Shown: in pieces, positions 38,958-50,100 of the stretch
Layout of the letters: every line of letters begins with the position of its first letter
Position numbering within the stretch: position 1 is the stretch's first letter
From: Luteimonas colneyensis
GTDB taxonomy: Bacteria; Pseudomonadota; Gammaproteobacteria; Xanthomonadales; Xanthomonadaceae
NCBI RefSeq assembly: GCF_014836665.1
Contig: NZ_JACSQJ010000002.1
Location: 469,252 to 533,251, forward strand
Reading direction: 5' to 3'
DNA length: 64,000 bases
Translations under genes and position numbers: made by a program
The notes under the pieces: generated by a model
What the model saw: the letters and a program-made list of their open reading frames with translations, nothing else
Databases searched by the model: none
What the model was told of the DNA's origin: nothing

Positions 38958-39791
38958 ATGTTCGACAGGTTTTCGCGCAGCTGGGACATGGTCAAGGCGA
39001 GCGCCGCGGTGCTGCGCTCGGACCGCGAGCTGATGCTGTTCCCGGTGCTGTCGGGGCTGGCCACGCTGATGGTGCTGGCGACCTTCGCGCTGCCGACTTT
39101 CGCGCTGCGGCTGTTCGCCGACGGCTGGAGCCTGGGCGGGGCGCTGGTCGGCTTCGCCTTCTACTTCTGCACCTACAGCGTGATGATCTTCTTCAACTGC
39201 GCGCTGGTGGGCGCGGCGATGATCCGCCTGGAAGGCGGCGATCCGACGCTCTCCGACGGACTGGCCGCGGCGCGTTCGCGGCTGGGCGCGATCTTCGGCT
39301 ATGCCGCCATCGCCGCCACCGTGGGCGTGCTGCTGCAGGCGCTGAAGGGCAAGGACAACAACTTCATCGTGCGCCTGGTCGGCAGCGGGCTGGGCATGGC
39401 CTGGACGCTCGCGACCTTCCTGGTGGTGCCGGTGCTGGTCAGCCGCGACATCGGCCCGGTGGACGCGCTGAAGCAGAGCGTGTCGCTGCTCAGGCGCACC
39501 TGGGGCGAGAACGCCGTCGGCCAGCTCGGCATCGGTGCCGCCTTCGGACTGCTGACCACGGGCGCGGTGCTGGCCTCGGTGCTGCTGGTGGTGCTGGCGG
39601 CGCAGGCTTCGTTCGCGCTGGCGATCGTGGTCGGCCTGCTCTGCCTGCTGGCCGTGCTGCTGCTGGGCGTGTACCAGGCGGCGCTGACCGGCATCTACTC
39701 GGCCGTGCTGTACCGCTATGCGGTGGCCCACGAGCTGCCGCCGGCCTTCCAGGGCACGGACATCGCCCACGCGTTCGCGCCGAAGCGCTGA
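38958..39791 (+). CDS. DUF6159-like integral membrane protein
   Basis: A 277-residue protein with six membrane helices. FDRFSRSWDMVKASAAVLRSDRELM at the start (an amphipathic segment before the first helix) and the later SVSLLRRTWGENAVGQLGIG are characteristic of a family of uncharacterised bacterial membrane proteins. Function unknown. It has a GGGAGGGAG ribosome-binding site and its own small transcription unit between folK and the convergent reductase gene. Confidence 0.75.
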   Translation: MFDRFSRSWDMVKASAAVLRSDRELMLFPVLSGLATLMVLATFALPTFALRLFADGWSLGGALVGFAFYFCTYSVMIFFNCALVGAAMIRLEGGDPTLSDGLAAARSRLGAIFGYAAIAATVGVLLQALKGKDNNFIVRLVGSGLGMAWTLATFLVVPVLVSRDIGPVDALKQSVSLLRRTWGENAVGQLGIGAAFGLLTTGAVLASVLLVVLAAQASFALAIVVGLLCLLAVLLLGVYQAALTGIYSAVLYRYAVAHELPPAFQGTDIAHAFAPKR

Positions 39792-39809
39792 CGCCGGCCG
39801 GCCGCCGCC

Positions 39810-40547
39810 TCAGCCGAGGTGGCGGCCGCCGTCGACCGCCAGCACGCCGCCGGTGGTGTAGCCCGCGTCGCGCAGCAGCCACAGCACCGCGCCGGCGATT
39901 TCCTCCGGCGTGCCGGTGCGGCCCAGCGGCGTCATCGCCATGAGCCGCGCCTGCAGCGCCGGGTCGATGCCGGCGTCGGGCCAGAGGATCGCGCCCGGCG
40001 CCACCGCGTTCACCCGTACCTCGGGCGCCATCGCCACCGCGAGCGCGCGCGTGGCCGCCTCCAGCGCGCCCTTGCTCACGGCATACGCCGCGAGGTCGGC
40101 GCGCGGCGCGCGGGCGTAGACGTCGGACAGGTTGACGATCGCGCCGCGCGCGGCGCGCAGGTGCGGCGCCGCAGCCTGGGCGAGGAAGAACGGCGCCTTC
40201 GCGTTCACCGCCATCATCGCGTCCCAGTGCGCGGGATGGATGCCGCCGAACGCGGCCGGCTCGAAGCCCGAGGCGTTGTTGACCAGCGCGTCGAGGCGGC
40301 CGAAGCGGCCCACAGTGCGCGCCACCAGTTCCGGCAGGCGGTCGAACTCAGCCAGGTCGGCCTGCAGCGCCAGCACGCTGCCCGCGCGCGCGGCATCAAG
40401 CTCCGCGGCCAGCGCCGTGGCCTCGCCGGCCGAACCGCGATAGTGCAGCGCCAGGTCGTAGCCTGCCGCGTGCAGCCGCCGCGCGATGGCGGCGCCCACG
40501 CGGCGCGCGGCGCCGGTGACGAGCGCGACGGGGTGGCCTCCGGGCAT
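39810..40547 (-). CDS. Pteridine reductase / dihydromonapterin reductase-like SDR
   Basis: A 245-residue short-chain dehydrogenase with the TGAARRVGAAIAR nucleotide site, NNASGFEP, and the YAVSK catalytic pair. The ARR in the Gly motif and the NLSDVYA motif are typical of pteridine reductases (PTR1/FolM), which reduce dihydropterins with NADPH. Its place among folB and folK supports a pterin role. ATG 40547 was chosen over an implausible upstream extension. Confidence 0.85.
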   Translation of the reverse strand: MPGGHPVALVTGAARRVGAAIARRLHAAGYDLALHYRGSAGEATALAAELDAARAGSVLALQADLAEFDRLPELVARTVGRFGRLDALVNNASGFEPAAFGGIHPAHWDAMMAVNAKAPFFLAQAAAPHLRAARGAIVNLSDVYARAPRADLAAYAVSKGALEAATRALAVAMAPEVRVNAVAPGAILWPDAGIDPALQARLMAMTPLGRTGTPEEIAGAVLWLLRDAGYTTGGVLAVDGGRHLG

Positions 40548-40635
40548 GAGCGGCTCCGTAACAGGTGACGGGACACGATAACGTCCCCCGGCGCGCCTTT
40601 CCGTATCCTGTCGCGCGCACGCCACGGAAATCCCC

Positions 40636-41817
40636 ATGCCGCTTCCCCCGCTCGACCCCGCGGCGCAGGCCCACAGCGACCGCCTGCGCCAGCTGATCCA
40701 CGCCGTGATCGCCGATGCCGGCGGTGCGATCCCGTTCTCGCGCTTCATGGAGCTGGCGCTGTACGCGCCCGGCCTGGGCTACTACAGCGCCGGCAGCACC
40801 AAGTTCGGCCGTGCCGGCGACTTCGTGACCGCGCCCGAGCTTGGCAGCCTGTTCGCCGAATGCGTGGCCGAGGCGCTGGCGCCGCCGCTGCGCACGGTGG
40901 GCGAGGGCGCCGTGTTCCTCGAGATCGGCGGCGGCAGCGGCGCCTTCGCCGAAGCCGCGATCCTGCATCTGGACGCGCTCGGCGCCATGCCCGCGCGCTA
41001 CGCCATCCTCGAGCCCAGCGCCGACCTGCGCGAGCGCCAGCGCGAGCGCCTGCGCGAACGCCTGCCCGAAGCGCTCAACGCGCGCGTCGAGTGGCTCGAC
41101 CGTCCGCTCGGCGAGGAGGAGTGGAGCGGCGTGCTGTTCGCAAACGAGGTGATCGACGCGCTGCCGACGCCGCGCTTCGTGATCCGCGGCGGCGAAGTGC
41201 GCGAGGAGGGCGTGGCCAGCGCCGGCGACGGCTTCCGCGTGGTCGAAGTGCCCGCGGACGCGCTGATGGAGGCGGCCGTGCGCCACGTCGAGCGTGACCT
41301 CGGCGTCCCCTTCGCCGACGGCTACCGCTCCGAACTGCTGCCGCAGCTGCCGTACTGGATCCAGGCGGTCATGGGCCGCATGCAGTCCGGCGCGATGCTG
41401 TTCATCGACTACGGCCATCCGCGCCGCGAGTACTACGCGCCCACGCGCGACCGCGGCACGCTGCGCGCCTTCCACCGCCACCACGTGGTCGACGACGTGT
41501 TCGCGCGCGTGGGCCTGCAGGACATCACCGCGTCGGTCGACTTCACCGCGCTGGCCGAGGCCGGCACCGGCGCCGGCTTCGAGTTCGCCGGCTACAACAG
41601 CCAGGCCGCCTTCCTCATCGGCAACGGCCTGCAGCAGCGGCTGGAGGCGCAGGAGGCGCGGGCATCGAACGACACCGCGCGCTTCGCCCTGCGCCGCCAG
41701 GTGCAGCAGCTGACCCTGCCGAGCGCCATGGGCGAGCGCTTCCAGGCCATGGGCTTCGAGCGCGGCGTGCCCTTCGAGGCGGCATTCCTCGGCGGCGACC
41801 TGAGCTTCCGGCTGTGA
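40636..41817 (+). CDS. MidA/NDUFAF7-like SAM-dependent methyltransferase
   Basis: A 393-residue member of the DUF185 family. IPFSRFMELALYAPGLGYYSAG near residue 37, GRAGDFVTAPE, the SAM loop LEIGGGSGAFAEA and FANEVIDALP are the family signature. The mitochondrial relative methylates an arginine of complex I; bacterial targets are not established. It is followed by the VanZ-like gene with a 4-bp overlap. Confidence 0.88.
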   Translation: MPLPPLDPAAQAHSDRLRQLIHAVIADAGGAIPFSRFMELALYAPGLGYYSAGSTKFGRAGDFVTAPELGSLFAECVAEALAPPLRTVGEGAVFLEIGGGSGAFAEAAILHLDALGAMPARYAILEPSADLRERQRERLRERLPEALNARVEWLDRPLGEEEWSGVLFANEVIDALPTPRFVIRGGEVREEGVASAGDGFRVVEVPADALMEAAVRHVERDLGVPFADGYRSELLPQLPYWIQAVMGRMQSGAMLFIDYGHPRREYYAPTRDRGTLRAFHRHHVVDDVFARVGLQDITASVDFTALAEAGTGAGFEFAGYNSQAAFLIGNGLQQRLEAQEARASNDTARFALRRQVQQLTLPSAMGERFQAMGFERGVPFEAAFLGGDLSFRL

Positions 41818-42239
41818 GCCACCGGCCGCGCGTCGGGCGTTCGCTCAAGCCGCTGCGCTGGCCCTGGGCCTGGTGTGTGCTGTGGTGCCTGGCGATCGCC
41901 GCGGTCGTGGCGTTCTCGCTGATGCCGGCGGTGGACCTGCCGGACGCGCCGGGCAGCGACAAGCTGCACCACTTCTTCGCCTATTTCGCGCTCGCGGCCA
42001 GCGCGGTGCAGCTGTTCGCGCGCTGGCCGTCGCTGCTGGGCGCGGGACTGGGCCTGGTGCTGCTGGGCATCGGCCTGGAGCATGCGCAGGGGGCGATGGC
42101 GTTCGCGCGCATGGCCGACCGCATGGACGCACTGGCCAATACGCTGGGCGTGGTCGCCGGGCTCGCCACGCGGCTGACGCCGCTGCACGACCTGCTGCTG
42201 CGGATCGAAGCGCGCCTGGTCCCGCCCACGCGCGGCTGA
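41814..42239 (+). CDS. VanZ family protein
   Basis: A 141-residue membrane protein with four helices. SDKLHHFFAYFALAASAVQLF and EHAQGAMAFARMADRMDALANTLG match the VanZ/YfjD pattern. Function poorly known; related proteins give low-level teicoplanin tolerance in enterococci. GTG start overlapping the methyltransferase stop indicates coupling. Confidence 0.82.
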   Translation: MSHRPRVGRSLKPLRWPWAWCVLWCLAIAAVVAFSLMPAVDLPDAPGSDKLHHFFAYFALAASAVQLFARWPSLLGAGLGLVLLGIGLEHAQGAMAFARMADRMDALANTLGVVAGLATRLTPLHDLLLRIEARLVPPTRG

Positions 42240-42285
42240 GCGGCATGCGCGCTGATCGCGCCGCGTCGCGCGCGGCGCAGGGTGG

Positions 42286-43527
42286 TCAGGCCGTGTCGCG
42301 CCGCAGCGTTCGCACGCGACCGATCGCGGCGATGCGCGCCTTGCGCAGCGCCTCGCCGAATGCGGGGCCCTCGAGCCCGAGGTGTGCGATGTCGGCCCCG
42401 GTGACCGCGGCGGCGGCGTCGCGCAGGCGCACCAGTTCGTCGGCCTGCGGATAGGGCCGGTCCTCCAGCCCCGCGCGGCCGCGCTTGTCGGCTTCGCAGA
42501 CGGTGGCCAGGCGGCGGATGCGTTCCGGACGGCGGAAGCCGTCGCAGCGCGCCAGCAGGTCGTGCACGGTCTGGTCGCGCAGGTCGCCCAGGCGGTGCAC
42601 GTTGAGATGTTCGCGGCAGGCGACCACGGCCAGGTCGCGGTGTGCGGCCGGCACGCGCAGGCGCTCACACAGTTCGCGCACAGGACGCACGCCGCGCTGC
42701 TCGTGCTGGATGTGCCTGGGCAGCTCGTCGGCCGGCGTCAGCGCCTTGCCGAGGTCGTGCACCAGCGCGGCGAAGCCGACTTCGTCGTCGCCGGGCGCCA
42801 GCGTCGCGGCCATGTCGCAGACCAGCTCGACGTGCACGCCGGTGTCGACCTCGGGGTGGTACTCCGCGCGCTGCGGCACGCCGTAGAGCGCATCGACTTC
42901 GGGCAGCACCGCGGCCAGCGCGCCGCAGTCATGCAGGGTGCGCAGGAAGGCCGAGGGCCGCGGCGAGCGCAGCGCACGCACCAGCTCCTGCCAGACGCGC
43001 TCGGGCACCAGTTCGGCGAGCTCGCCGCCCTCGACCATGCCGCGCATCAGCGCGCGGGTCTCGTCGGCGACGGTGAAGCCGAGCGGGGCGAAGCGCGCCA
43101 TGAAGCGCGCCGCGCGCAGCACGCGCAGCGGATCCTCGGCGAAGGCCGGGCCGACGTGGCGCAGCACGCGCGCCTCGAGATCGCGTTCGCCGCCATGGGG
43201 GTCGACCAGGCTGCCGTCCTCGCGCTGCGCGATGGCGTTGATGGTGAAGTCGCGGCGGCCGAGGTCCTCTTCCAGCGTCACCGTGGGCGCGGCGTCGACC
43301 ACGAAGCCGCGATGCCCGCGCGCCGACTTGCGCTCGGTGCGCGCCAGCGCGTGCTCCTCGCCGGTGTCGGGATGCAGGAACACCGGGAAGTCGCGGCCGA
43401 CCGCGCGGAAGCCCGCGGCCAGCATCGCGTCGGGCGTCGAACCGACCACCACCCAGTCGCGATCCCCCGCCGGCAGCCCGAGCAGCCGGTCACGCACCGC
43501 GCCGCCAACGAGGTACACCTCACCCAT
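42286..43527 (-). CDS. cca: CCA tRNA nucleotidyltransferase
   Basis: A 413-residue enzyme that adds or repairs the CCA end of tRNAs. [32 protein letters not shown], and an HD-type domain ([14 protein letters not shown]) in the C-terminal half show the gammaproteobacterial multifunctional class with added phosphohydrolase activity. ATG 43527 was chosen since the preceding in-frame GTG sits closer to the SD. It follows slt by 4 bp, so the two are cotranscribed. Confidence 0.92.
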   Translation of the reverse strand: MGEVYLVGGAVRDRLLGLPAGDRDWVVVGSTPDAMLAAGFRAVGRDFPVFLHPDTGEEHALARTERKSARGHRGFVVDAAPTVTLEEDLGRRDFTINAIAQREDGSLVDPHGGERDLEARVLRHVGPAFAEDPLRVLRAARFMARFAPLGFTVADETRALMRGMVEGGELAELVPERVWQELVRALRSPRPSAFLRTLHDCGALAAVLPEVDALYGVPQRAEYHPEVDTGVHVELVCDMAATLAPGDDEVGFAALVHDLGKALTPADELPRHIQHEQRGVRPVRELCERLRVPAAHRDLAVVACREHLNVHRLGDLRDQTVHDLLARCDGFRRPERIRRLATVCEADKRGRAGLEDRPYPQADELVRLRDAAAAVTGADIAHLGLEGPAFGEALRKARIAAIGRVRTLRRDTA

Positions 43528-43531
43528 CACC

Positions 43532-45562
43532 TCACGCTCCCCCTGTAGGAGCGGCTATAGCCGCGACCGGTGTTCGGCCAGCCCGGGTCGCAGCTGTAGC
43601 TGCTCCTACAGGGGCCGGACACGCGAACGTGGTGCGCACGGCCGCCGTGCGCCCCAGCATGCGATCGCTCACCGGTACCGGCCTGTCGCGCAGGCGCCAG
43701 TCGTAGATCACGCTGAAGGCCAGCACGCGCGCCACGTAGTCGCGGGTTTCCTTGTAGGTGATGGTCTCGATCCAGAAGTCGGCGTCCATGCCGGGGCGCT
43801 GCGACTGCCAGCGCGCGGTCGGCGTGGGGCCGGCGTTGTAGGCGGCGATGGCGACGTAGGGCAGGGTGTATTTCTCTTTCATCTCGCGCAGGTAGGCGGT
43901 GCCGATGCGGACGTTGGTGGCCGGGTCGAACAGCGCCTCGGCGCCGGACCACGGAATGCCCAGGCGCCGCGCCACGCCGGCGCCGGTTTCCGGCAGCACC
44001 TGCATCAGCCCGCGGGCGTTGGCAGGCGAGCGTGCGCGCGGATTGAACGTGCTCTCGGCGCGGATCTCCGCCGCCACCCAGGCGGCGTCGAGGCCGTTGC
44101 GGGCCGACTCCGCGCGGATCAGCTGCTCGTGGTGCAGCGGGAAGCGCAGGGTGTAGAGCCGCAACTCCTCGGGCTTGCGCTCGCCGCCGACGTTGACCAG
44201 GCCGAAGACGCCGCGGTCGAACCAGCCGTTGTCCTGCGCGATCTCCACCGCGATGTGGCGCTGGCGGTCGCTGAAGCGCGTGAGCGCGTCCTGCCACTCG
44301 CGCGTGGCCCAGCCGGCGCGGTTGATGCGGAACAGCGCCATCGCGCGCTGCATCGCCGGGTCTGCGGCCACCGCCGCCCTGTCCGCCGCGCTGCCACCGT
44401 GCTCCAGCGGGCACAGCGCATAGGGCTGGTCGATGCGATCGGCGGCGAGGAAGCCGTGGAAGTCGGCGTCGCGCGCGGCGGCGGCGTACAGCGGCCGGGC
44501 CGCCGCGCGGTCGCCGGTCAGCTCGCGCAGACGGGCCTCGAAATAGGTCCAGCGCGACTGCGACCGCTGCGCGCGGCCCATGCGCTCGATGCCGGCCAGC
44601 GCCGCGCGCCAGTCGGATCGCGCCATCGCCTCGCGCACGCGCCACTCGTGCAGGCGTTCGTCGTAGGCGGCCTCGGGCACGGCCGCGAGCCGGCGCGCGC
44701 CGCCGTCGTGGTAGGACGCCACGGTCCACAGCGCGACCTGGTACAGCACGCGGTTGCGATCGGCGTCGGTGAACTGCAGCGCCTGCGCCACCTGCGGCAG
44801 CAGCGACTCGGCGGCGTCGGGATTGGAGCGCGCCAGCGCCGCCAGCCCGTGTGACGCGGCCAGGCGGCTGCGCGCGGTCTTCGGCCAGGACACGGCGCTC
44901 GCGTCGGCCGCGGACAGGTAGGCGGCATAGGCCTCGGCCTGGCGCCGCTGGGCGTCGGGGAGCCCGCGCGCCGCACTGCGCACCACGCCCGCTTCGCCCT
45001 CGGCGATCGCGGCCTCGATCCGCGCCCAGCGCTCGGCCTCGCCGAGGCCGCCACGCTCGGCGAGTGCGGCGAACACCGGATCGCACGCGTCGGGCTGCGA
45101 GCGCCCCGCGCCGCGCCAGCGCTCCTGCACCTCGCTGGTCCACGCCGCATCCGCCGCGCCCGTGCGCAGCCGCGCCTCGAGTTCGTGGCAGGCCAGCGTC
45201 GCCGTGCCGGTGCCGGGCACCCACGCGGCGCGGAACGTCACCCAGTCCTTGCGCTTCGCCAACTCCGCCAGCCAGGCGGCGCGGAAGGTGGCGGCCACGG
45301 CCTGGCCACGGTGGCGGTCGAGGAAGTCCTGCGCCTGCGCCGGCGTGACGGTCCCGATGTCGCGGTTGAGTCGCGCGTGGCCGATCCAGCCCTGCAACGG
45401 GTGGTCGGCGCGCAGCGGCGGAATCGGCTGGCCGATCTCCGCGGCGGTGAGCGCGCGTCGCGCGAGATCGTCGTCGGGCCGGACCTGCGCGAGCGCGGCG
45501 GCGGAGGCGGACAGGTACAGCGCGAGCGCCGCGGACAGCAGGAAGCGGGGGGGCGGTAGCAT
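43532..45562 (-). CDS. slt: Soluble lytic murein transglycosylase
   Basis: A 676-residue periplasmic enzyme that cleaves the MurNAc-GlcNAc bond of murein to form anhydro ends. Signal peptide 1-25; a long helical superhelix (about 40-450); a C-terminal SLT lysozyme-like domain with the catalytic Glu503 in [10 protein letters not shown], then [11 protein letters not shown] and AIAAYNAGP. The final about 22 residues, starting [11 protein letters not shown], are translated REP sequence. Products enter the AmpG/AnmK pathway encoded at 1-4 kb. Confidence 0.9.
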   Translation of the reverse strand: MLPPPRFLLSAALALYLSASAAALAQVRPDDDLARRALTAAEIGQPIPPLRADHPLQGWIGHARLNRDIGTVTPAQAQDFLDRHRGQAVAATFRAAWLAELAKRKDWVTFRAAWVPGTGTATLACHELEARLRTGAADAAWTSEVQERWRGAGRSQPDACDPVFAALAERGGLGEAERWARIEAAIAEGEAGVVRSAARGLPDAQRRQAEAYAAYLSAADASAVSWPKTARSRLAASHGLAALARSNPDAAESLLPQVAQALQFTDADRNRVLYQVALWTVASYHDGGARRLAAVPEAAYDERLHEWRVREAMARSDWRAALAGIERMGRAQRSQSRWTYFEARLRELTGDRAAARPLYAAAARDADFHGFLAADRIDQPYALCPLEHGGSAADRAAVAADPAMQRAMALFRINRAGWATREWQDALTRFSDRQRHIAVEIAQDNGWFDRGVFGLVNVGGERKPEELRLYTLRFPLHHEQLIRAESARNGLDAAWVAAEIRAESTFNPRARSPANARGLMQVLPETGAGVARRLGIPWSGAEALFDPATNVRIGTAYLREMKEKYTLPYVAIAAYNAGPTPTARWQSQRPGMDADFWIETITYKETRDYVARVLAFSVIYDWRLRDRPVPVSDRMLGRTAAVRTTFACPAPVGAATAATRAGRTPVAAIAAPTGGA
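43545..43609. repeat. GTAG-type REP pair inside the slt 3' coding region
   Basis: GTAGGAGCGGCTATAGCCGC at 43545 and the inverted GGTCGCAGCTGTAGCTGCTCCTAC ending at 43609. The two arms differ at several positions. It is read through in frame by slt and lies just upstream of the cca ribosome-binding site. Confidence 0.88.
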
Positions 45563-45610
45563 GCAGGGACTATATCGAATGGGTCCTGCACCCATGCTGC
45601 AGGAGCACGC

Positions 45611-46408
45611 GTGATCGAAGGGTTCTGGATGTTTCCGCTGCTGGGCGTGGTGGCCGGGGTGCTGGCCGGCCTGCTCGGCATCGGCGGTGGCCTGGTGCTG
45701 GTGGCCGCGCTGGCCTGGCTGCTGCCGCTGCAGGGGGTGCCCGCCGACCTGGCGATGCACGCCGCGCTCGCGACCTCGATGGCGAGCATCGTGTTCACCG
45801 CGCTGTCGTCGGCGTGGTCGCACCACCGGCGCGGCAGCGTGCTGTGGCCGACGGTGCGCTGGATGCTGCCCGGGCTGCTGGCCGGCGGCTGGCTCGGCAG
45901 CCAGGTGGCGGTGGGGCTGGAGGGCATGGTGCTGCGCTGGATCGTCGCGGGCTACTGCCTGCTCGCAGGCGCGCAGATGGCCTTCGGCGGCGCGCGCACC
46001 GACAGCGGCCGCGACGTCGTGCCCACCGGCCTGCCGATGACCACCGCCGGCACCGGCATCGGCGCGCTGTCGGCCGTGGTCGGCATCGGCGGCGGCAGCA
46101 TGACCGTGCCGCTGCTGGTCTGGCGCGGCGTGCGCCCGGTGCGCGCGGTCGGCACATCGTCGGCCTGCGGCGTGGCGATCGCGATCGGCAGCGCGCTGGG
46201 CTATGCGCTCAACGCCCCGCCTGGCGGATTGCCGGGCGGCGCGATCGGCTACGTCTACCTGCCGGCCGCGATCGGCGTCGCGGTGACCTCGGTGCTGGCC
46301 GCGCCATGGGGCACGCGGCTGGCGCACGCCATCAGTGGGCCGGCGCTGCGGCGGGTGTTCGCGCTGTTCCTGGTGGGCGTCGGGCTGAGCCTGGTGCTGC
46401 AGGGCTGA
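45611..46408 (+). CDS. TSUP family (TauE/SafE) membrane permease
   Basis: A 265-residue protein with eight helices in two halves; LGVVAGVLAGLLGIGGGLVLV and GIGALSAVVGIGGGSMTVPLL are the duplicated GIGGG signature of this family, which exports or imports sulfite, sulfonates or related organic anions. GTG 45611 is the start, divergent from slt (48 bp between). The substrate is not predictable. Confidence 0.85.
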   Translation: MIEGFWMFPLLGVVAGVLAGLLGIGGGLVLVAALAWLLPLQGVPADLAMHAALATSMASIVFTALSSAWSHHRRGSVLWPTVRWMLPGLLAGGWLGSQVAVGLEGMVLRWIVAGYCLLAGAQMAFGGARTDSGRDVVPTGLPMTTAGTGIGALSAVVGIGGGSMTVPLLVWRGVRPVRAVGTSSACGVAIAIGSALGYALNAPPGGLPGGAIGYVYLPAAIGVAVTSVLAAPWGTRLAHAISGPALRRVFALFLVGVGLSLVLQG

Positions 46409-46515
46409 GCCGCCGCCAGGCCGAGGGGACTTGCCCGCGCTTTACCGTTTGTTTACAACTGGGCCGCCGACGGCACGGGGGCAACGGGCCGGCACCAGTT
46501 CACCAGGAGAGCCCC

Positions 46516-49380
46516 ATGGCCTTGCCCCCGCCTTGCCTGCTTGCGGCCGCCGTCTGCGCGGCGCTGTCCCTGACCGCCCCCGCAATCGCGTCGGCGCAGT
46601 CCACCGATCCCACCACGCTGGACTCGGTCACCGTCACCGGCTCCCGCATCAAGCAGTCCGAGCTCGAGACCCACGTCCCCGTGCAGGTGCTCACGCGCGA
46701 GGACATCGACCGCACCGGCTTCAAGTCGGTGGCCGACATCGTGCAGAACCTCACCGCCAGCGGCGCCGGGCTCAACACCAAGTTCAACTCCAGCGGCAAC
46801 TTCGGCTTCCCGCCCGACGGCGGCGGCGTGGGCGCGGGCGCGGCCACGGTCGACCTGCGCCACCTGGGCCCCAAGCGCGTGCTGGTGCTGGTGGACGGCA
46901 TCCGCTGGGTCAACGAATCCTCGGGCTCGGGCGTCGGCTCGGCGGTCGACCTCAACACCATCCCGCTGGCGCTGGTCGACCGCATCGAAGTGCTGGAAGA
47001 CGGCGCGTCGTCGATCTACGGCTCCGACGCCATCGCCGGCGTGGTCAACATCATCACCCGCAAGGACGTGCAGGGTGGCGACATCGAGCTGCACTACGGC
47101 ACCTACGACGACCTCGGCGGCGACACCTGGGGCGCGGACATGGGCTACGGCGGCGGCAACGACCGTCTGCAGTGGTTCGTCGGCGCGTCGTACTTCAAGC
47201 AGGAGGAGGTGTCGTCGCTGGAATACGGTCCCGCCTCCGTGCCGGTGCCGGGCACCGGGCTGGCCAACGGCAGTTCGGCGACGCCGCAGGGCCGCTTCGT
47301 GTTCATGGACCCGAACACCGGGCTGGTGCACGACATCACGCCGAACACCGGCGCCAACGCGCCGGGCTTCACGCCGGGGCAGGGCTGCGCGCGCACCGAC
47401 GATTTCCACTGCTTCGCCACCGCCGACCGCTTCAACTTCGCGCCCTACAACCTGCTGCTGACGCCGTCCGAGCGCAAGACCGTGTTCGGCCAGGTGCGCT
47501 TCGCGTTCAACGACAACCTGGGCGGTTACGTGCGCGCGCTGTACAACGACCGCGAGTCGGCCAACCAGGCCGCGCCGGAGCCGTTCTTCCTCGGCACCGA
47601 CGCCGGTATCTACAACCCCTACGGTGAAAGCACGCTGGTGATCTCGGCGCTGAATCCGTACAACCCCTTCGGCTTCGACCTCACCACCGTCGGCCCCGAC
47701 GCCAACCTGTTCCTGCTCGGCCGCCGGCCGGTGGAAGGCGGACCGCGCCGCTACCAGCAGGACGTCGAGACCTGGTACGTGGCCGCGGGCCTGGACGGCA
47801 CCTTCAACGTCGGCGCCCGTCCCTGGGACTGGGACATCAACGTGGTGCGCAGCGAAAGCCAGGCCGAACAGACCAACACCGGCAGCTACAACCTGCGCCG
47901 CATCAACGAGGCCCTGGGCGATCCCGCGGCCTGCGCCGCGATCGCCGGCTGCGTGCCGCTGAACGTGTTCGGCGGCGCCGGCACCATCACCCCGGAGATG
48001 CTGGCCTTCATCCAGCCGGTGGTGCGCGACGAGAGCGAGAACTCGCTGACGCTGGCTTCGGCCAACCTCACCGGTACGCTGGCGCAGCTGCCAGCCGGCC
48101 CGCTCGGCTTCGCCGCCGGCTACGAGTACCGCAAGTACGAAGGCGCCTACCGGCCGGATCCGATCACCGTGGCCGGCGAGTACAACGGCGTCCCCTCGGG
48201 CCCGACCTCGGGCGAGTACGACGTCAACGAGGTGTACGCCGAGCTCGCCGTGCCGCTGTACGCAAACGCCGAGCGCGGCAGCGCGCTCGACATGAGCATC
48301 GCCGGTCGCTATTCGGACTACTCCACCTTCGGCGGCGAAAGCACCGGCAAGTTCGGCCTGCGCTGGCAGGTGGCGGAGGAACTGGTGCTGCGCGGCACCT
48401 GGGCGCAGGGCTTCCGCGCGCCTTCGATCGGCGAACTGTACGGCACGCTGTCGCGCTTCGACGCCACCCTGGTCGATCCCTGCTCCGGCCCCGCCAACGC
48501 CGTGCGCCCCGAGTGCGTGGCGCAGGGCGTGCCGGCGGACTACGTGCAGACCAACTCGCAGATCTCGGTGGTCACCTCGGGCAACGCCGACCTGCAGCCG
48601 GAGACCAGCCGCAGCCTGACGCTGGGCGCGGTCTTCAGTCCGTCATTCGCCAGCGATACCGCCTGGTCGCAGCGCCTGGACCTGGGGCTGACGTTCTACA
48701 AGCACACCATCGACGACGCCATCCAGGCGCCCGACGCCCAGGCCATCCTCGAACGCTGCGTGTTCGAGGCCGATCCGTTCTCCTGCGCCTCGTACGACCG
48801 GAGCGAACGCGGCCAGATCATCCGGTTCGACGACATCCTCGACAACCTCGGCACCATCCGCACCGCCGGCTGGGACGCGAGCCTGTCCTGGCTGCTGCCG
48901 ATGCAGGACTGGGGCCAGCTGCGCTTCGACGCCAAGACCACCTTCGTATCGAGCTTCGAACTGGTCAACGAGTCCGGCCAGGCCGAGCCCCGTGGCCCGG
49001 GCGTGGAGGTCAACGACAGCGCGATCCCGGAGTGGACGTCCAGCCTGACCACGCAGTGGAGCCAGGGCCCGTGGTCGCTGGCCTGGAGCCTGCGCTACAT
49101 CGGCGAACTGCGCGAATCCTGCGGCGGCGCCAACGGCTTCGACATCTGCGGCGACAGCGCCAACGACCTCAACGTGCTCGACGCCACCACGTTCCACGAC
49201 CTGCAGGCCTCCTGGAACAGCGACGCCTGGATGCGCGGCCTGCGGGTGACGCTGGGCGTGAACAACGTCACCGGCGAGGACCCGCCGATCTGCCTGAGCT
49301 GCTCGCTCAACGGCTACGACGCGTCCACCTACGACCTGCCGGGGAGGTTCTTCTACGCGCGCGTGGGGCTGAAGTTCTGA
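46516..49380 (+). CDS. TonB-dependent outer membrane receptor
   Basis: A 954-residue receptor. Signal peptide 1-28; [21 protein letters not shown] with the plug start; plug motifs [52 protein letters not shown]; then a 22-strand barrel ending in [10 protein letters not shown] with a terminal Phe. This size and plug type are typical of the large TBDR sets of xanthomonads, which take up carbohydrates, peptides or iron chelates by TonB energy. A good AGGAGA site precedes the ATG. No substrate-related genes adjoin it. Confidence 0.92.
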   Translation: MALPPPCLLAAAVCAALSLTAPAIASAQSTDPTTLDSVTVTGSRIKQSELETHVPVQVLTREDIDRTGFKSVADIVQNLTASGAGLNTKFNSSGNFGFPPDGGGVGAGAATVDLRHLGPKRVLVLVDGIRWVNESSGSGVGSAVDLNTIPLALVDRIEVLEDGASSIYGSDAIAGVVNIITRKDVQGGDIELHYGTYDDLGGDTWGADMGYGGGNDRLQWFVGASYFKQEEVSSLEYGPASVPVPGTGLANGSSATPQGRFVFMDPNTGLVHDITPNTGANAPGFTPGQGCARTDDFHCFATADRFNFAPYNLLLTPSERKTVFGQVRFAFNDNLGGYVRALYNDRESANQAAPEPFFLGTDAGIYNPYGESTLVISALNPYNPFGFDLTTVGPDANLFLLGRRPVEGGPRRYQQDVETWYVAAGLDGTFNVGARPWDWDINVVRSESQAEQTNTGSYNLRRINEALGDPAACAAIAGCVPLNVFGGAGTITPEMLAFIQPVVRDESENSLTLASANLTGTLAQLPAGPLGFAAGYEYRKYEGAYRPDPITVAGEYNGVPSGPTSGEYDVNEVYAELAVPLYANAERGSALDMSIAGRYSDYSTFGGESTGKFGLRWQVAEELVLRGTWAQGFRAPSIGELYGTLSRFDATLVDPCSGPANAVRPECVAQGVPADYVQTNSQISVVTSGNADLQPETSRSLTLGAVFSPSFASDTAWSQRLDLGLTFYKHTIDDAIQAPDAQAILERCVFEADPFSCASYDRSERGQIIRFDDILDNLGTIRTAGWDASLSWLLPMQDWGQLRFDAKTTFVSSFELVNESGQAEPRGPGVEVNDSAIPEWTSSLTTQWSQGPWSLAWSLRYIGELRESCGGANGFDICGDSANDLNVLDATTFHDLQASWNSDAWMRGLRVTLGVNNVTGEDPPICLSCSLNGYDASTYDLPGRFFYARVGLKF

Positions 49381-49404
49381 GTCGACGGGTTTCGCCGTCG
49401 GGGC

Positions 49405-49959
49405 TCAATCCCGGCGGCGGAGCCACTCGTCGCGCAGGATCCCGTACCAGGCTTCGTCGATCGACTCGCCGCGCACCACGCGGTTGTGGCGCAGCACGCC
49501 TTCGCGCCGCAGACCGGCCTTCTCCATCACGCGCTGCGAGGCCAGGTTGCGCAGGTCGGCCATGGCGCGGACGCGGTCCAGCCACGGCAGGGCGGTGAAG
49601 GCGGCATCCAGCACGGCGCGCACGGACTCGGTCGCGATGCCGGATCCCCACGCCGGCCGCGCCACCGAGTAGCCCAGTTCGCCCAGCCGGTTGGCTGGGT
49701 CGATGCGGATGTTGATGCCGCCGACCAGGACGCCGTCTCGCGTGACCGCCCAGGACACGTGGCGCGCCGGGTCCAGTCCGCGCTGCACTGCGATGAAGGC
49801 CTCGGCATCGCCGCGTGCGTAGGGCATCGGCACGGGCAGGTAGCGCGACCACTCCGGATCGGCCGCGTGGGCGAAGACCGCTTCGACGTCGTCGTCGTGC
49901 CATGGACGCAGGTGCAGGCGTGGAGTCGAGAGCGTTCCGGAAAGCAGGGGATCTGCCAT
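49405..49959 (-). CDS. GNAT N-acetyltransferase (RimJ/RimL-like)
   Basis: A 184-residue acetyltransferase; LSTPRLHLRPWHDDDVEAVF, GGINIRIDPANRLGELGYSV, ESVRAVLDAAF and NLASQRVMEKAGLRREGVLR are the RimJ/RimL pattern, with the acetyl-CoA loop in WGSGIATE. It would acetylate an N-terminal or side-chain amine; substrate unknown. It lies 9 bp after the broken HAD gene and faces the TBDR. Confidence 0.85.
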   Translation of the reverse strand: MADPLLSGTLSTPRLHLRPWHDDDVEAVFAHAADPEWSRYLPVPMPYARGDAEAFIAVQRGLDPARHVSWAVTRDGVLVGGINIRIDPANRLGELGYSVARPAWGSGIATESVRAVLDAAFTALPWLDRVRAMADLRNLASQRVMEKAGLRREGVLRHNRVVRGESIDEAWYGILRDEWLRRRD

Positions 49960-49968
49960 GGCCGTGGG

Positions 49969-50100
49969 TCAGTGCGCAGGAAGGGACTCGTGGGCCGACA
50001 TGCACCGGTAGTGGCGCTCGTGCGCGATCGCGAGCAGCGCGTGGTCTTCGGCCGTGTCGCCATAGGCGTGAATGCGGTCGAACCCTGCGGACGGGTCAGA
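49969..50100 (-). pseudogene. HAD-family phosphatase, C-terminal remnant
   Basis: About 44 codons ending at TGA 49969-49971. The stretch FDRIHAYGDTAEDHALLAIA followed by HERHYRCMSA is the last motif of HAD-IB phosphatases (the AYGDxxxDxxLL...A.xxY pattern). Nothing upstream continues it: the preceding DNA is the VOC gene read in another frame. The rest of the gene has been lost, by deletion or by arrival of the VOC gene. Confidence 0.65.
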
